A stretch of DNA of 8,595 nucleotides from Chitinophagaceae bacterium. Its GTDB lineage: Bacteria > Bacteroidota > Bacteroidia > Chitinophagales > Chitinophagaceae. How positions within the stretch are numbered: the stretch's first letter is position 1; every line of letters begins with the position of its first letter. Positions 7,340 to 8,595 of this stretch are shown in pieces. The stretch lies in contig JACFNM010000179.1 in assembly GCA_019454915.1 (NCBI GenBank), positions 1 through 8,595 of the forward strand, in the 5' to 3' direction. The notes beneath the pieces were generated by a model that saw only the letters and a program-made list of their open reading frames with translations, was not told where the DNA came from and did no database searches. The position numbers and the translations under genes are program-made.

Positions 7340-8595
7340 CGGCTTATTAATGATCTTAAAACTCACCCGGTAAGCAGATTGTCCACTCTGGTTACCACTT
7401 TTATCTCTACCCGAAACGATCAACTCATAATCACCGTCTTCGAGGAAGAAAGGATTTAAATCAATCGTCGCCGTATTGTCACCAGACTGACCTTCGCGCA
7501 AACTGGCAGGCGTAAATTTCAGCGTATCTCCCGTAAAAGAAAAAGACCTGAGCTGTCCATCCGGATACCTGACTTCAACTTTCAGCAGAGATGTATCATC
7601 CAATGCCAGGAATTTACTGTCATCCTTCAAGGTAATCAATATATGCGGCCGGGAAGACACAATATCATTGTTTAGGATATGTACCCCATCAAACGTAACA
7701 TCCAGCAACGGATTGGCATTGTCCGGTTTAACATAGAAATTATGAATGACGTAGTTATTGAAATGATACTGCTCCGGCTGATCTTCATCGGGGTTCACCT
7801 CCACAAACAATGAATTGGCCCCCGGCAAATTCTTCGTATCAATTTCGTACGAAAAGATGAGTGTATCTTTCGAGACAAGCGGCTTCATTCTCGGAAGATT
7901 AATAACGTGCTGTACGTTATTGTTATCCGTAATGCGTACGTTCACTTTAAGACTGTCAAATGCTTCCTCACTGATATTCTTAAATGCGATGGAGAAAACA
8001 AATTTCTCTCCCACTTCCAGTGTGTCCCTCCCTTTCAAGTATAAATCCGGCGCAATAGATCCTTCAGGAGGTAATACGCCATTTACTCTCCAGTATTGTA
8101 GCTGATAGGGCGTTGCATGAAGCGTATCCGAAGTAAGCTGCCTCAACTTTATATAGGGATAAATTCTACTATCCACAAAAGAAAGAGAAGTATCTCTGGC
8201 ATTTCGAACGGTTGCCAATCGTTCAACGTCTCCGTTAACATTTTTCCCAAACACTTCTATTACGGATTCATCTGTTAAAACCGGATCTATAGTGTTTCCA
8301 TCCCAGTGTAATTCATCCCACCGCAAAGCGGGGCCAAACCAGGGAGATTCCACCCAACCCCTGACCATTGATTCCTCCAGGGTAAAATTCTCCACCAGGT
8401 AATCATTGGGTGTACTGCCCGTTCTTTGAAAAACCGGCGTATTGGGATCTCCCTTCTTAAAGAAGAACAGAAATGGAATATTATGCGTAAAACTGTCAAT
8501 CTCATTCAGCCCAAAGCTCTTCAGTTTATGATAGAGTGATTGATTATGCCCTAATGTAGCCGTATCCGCCATCCAGTCATTAATAAAAATTTTAT
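6983..8595 (-). CDS. porU2: PorU2-like T9SS protein (C25-peptidase relative), C-terminal part (5'-partial)
   Basis: The frame is open to the right edge, reading KIFINDW before the first Met at 8572, so the start is outside and only the last ~537 residues are seen. The first part (about 8595-8100) would correspond to the end of a C25 (gingipain/PorU-type) region, but no catalytic His-Cys pair is visible here. A CARDB-like beta domain follows (about 8065-7715: APDLYLKGRDTLEVGEKFVFSI to NNYVIHNFYV). Next comes an Ig-like domain (LLDVTFDGVHIL onward, 7705-7350). Last is a FlgD-like/T9SS C-terminal domain from 7339, with YPNPF, IQILTITGKIVREIT, WDGTDQYGQKLGNGIYLYR, ending in FNKGYGKMYLMR. This layout matches Chitinophagaceae proteins annotated as putative T9SS sortase PorU2, from memory. 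PorU removes cargo C-terminal signals at the cell surface and attaches the cargo; the role of PorU2 is inferred. Another large T9SS-associated surface protein remains possible. Confidence 0.72.
   Translation of the reverse strand, partial: KIFINDWMADTATLGHNQSLYHKLKSFGLNEIDSFTHNIPFLFFFKKGDPNTPVFQRTGSTPNDYLVENFTLEESMVRGWVESPWFGPALRWDELHWDGNTIDPVLTDESVIEVFGKNVNGDVERLATVRNARDTSLSFVDSRIYPYIKLRQLTSDTLHATPYQLQYWRVNGVLPPEGSIAPDLYLKGRDTLEVGEKFVFSIAFKNISEEAFDSLKVNVRITDNNNVQHVINLPRMKPLVSKDTLIFSYEIDTKNLPGANSLFVEVNPDEDQPEQYHFNNYVIHNFYVKPDNANPLLDVTFDGVHILNNDIVSSRPHILITLKDDSKFLALDDTSLLKVEVRYPDGQLRSFSFTGDTLKFTPASLREGQSGDNTATIDLNPFFLEDGDYELIVSGRDKSGNQSGQSAYRVSFKIINKPMISNMFNYPNPFTTSTAFVFTITGSEVPQNIRIQILTITGKIVREITKEELGPLKIGRNITSFKWDGTDQYGQKLGNGIYLYRVITNQHGKALDKYKTEGDQTDQYFNKGYGKMYLMR

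Overview
The window looks like chromosomal DNA of a Bacteroidota bacterium, most likely a Chitinophagaceae-type genome. This rests on the C-terminal domain of a type IX secretion system (T9SS) protein, moderate GC content with A-rich sequence before start codons, a -7 box of the Bacteroidota form TAnnTTTG, and the protein style. No RNA genes, CRISPR array or intact mobile element could be recognised.

Layout. Positions 1-3189 (+) hold a SWIM zinc-finger SNF2 helicase whose N-terminus lies outside the window. Positions 3327-4601 (+) hold a secreted or lipoprotein-like M14 zinc carboxypeptidase with an N-terminal domain of cytosolic-carboxypeptidase type. Its last residues run into a decayed class III (PLP-dependent) aminotransferase at about 4554-4853, which carries two frameshifts and a large internal deletion. 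A stretch without genes follows (4854-5207). The remaining genes are on the minus strand: a DoxX-family membrane protein (5208-5639), an acyltransferase-3 (OafA-like) integral membrane protein (5704-6741, possibly extended to 6852), and the C-terminal part of a PorU2-like T9SS protein (6983-8595) that enters from the right edge.

How the parts relate. The two plus-strand genes and the three minus-strand genes converge on the 4.6-5.2 kb region, which is where the gene debris lies. The minus-strand order PorU2-like, acyltransferase, DoxX could be co-transcribed (gaps of about 130-240 bp and 64 bp), but nothing in the sequence proves a joint pathway. The most noteworthy result is the aminotransferase remnant fused to the peptidase 3' end. 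I do not see convincing evidence of a new multi-gene system; the intact genes belong to known families.
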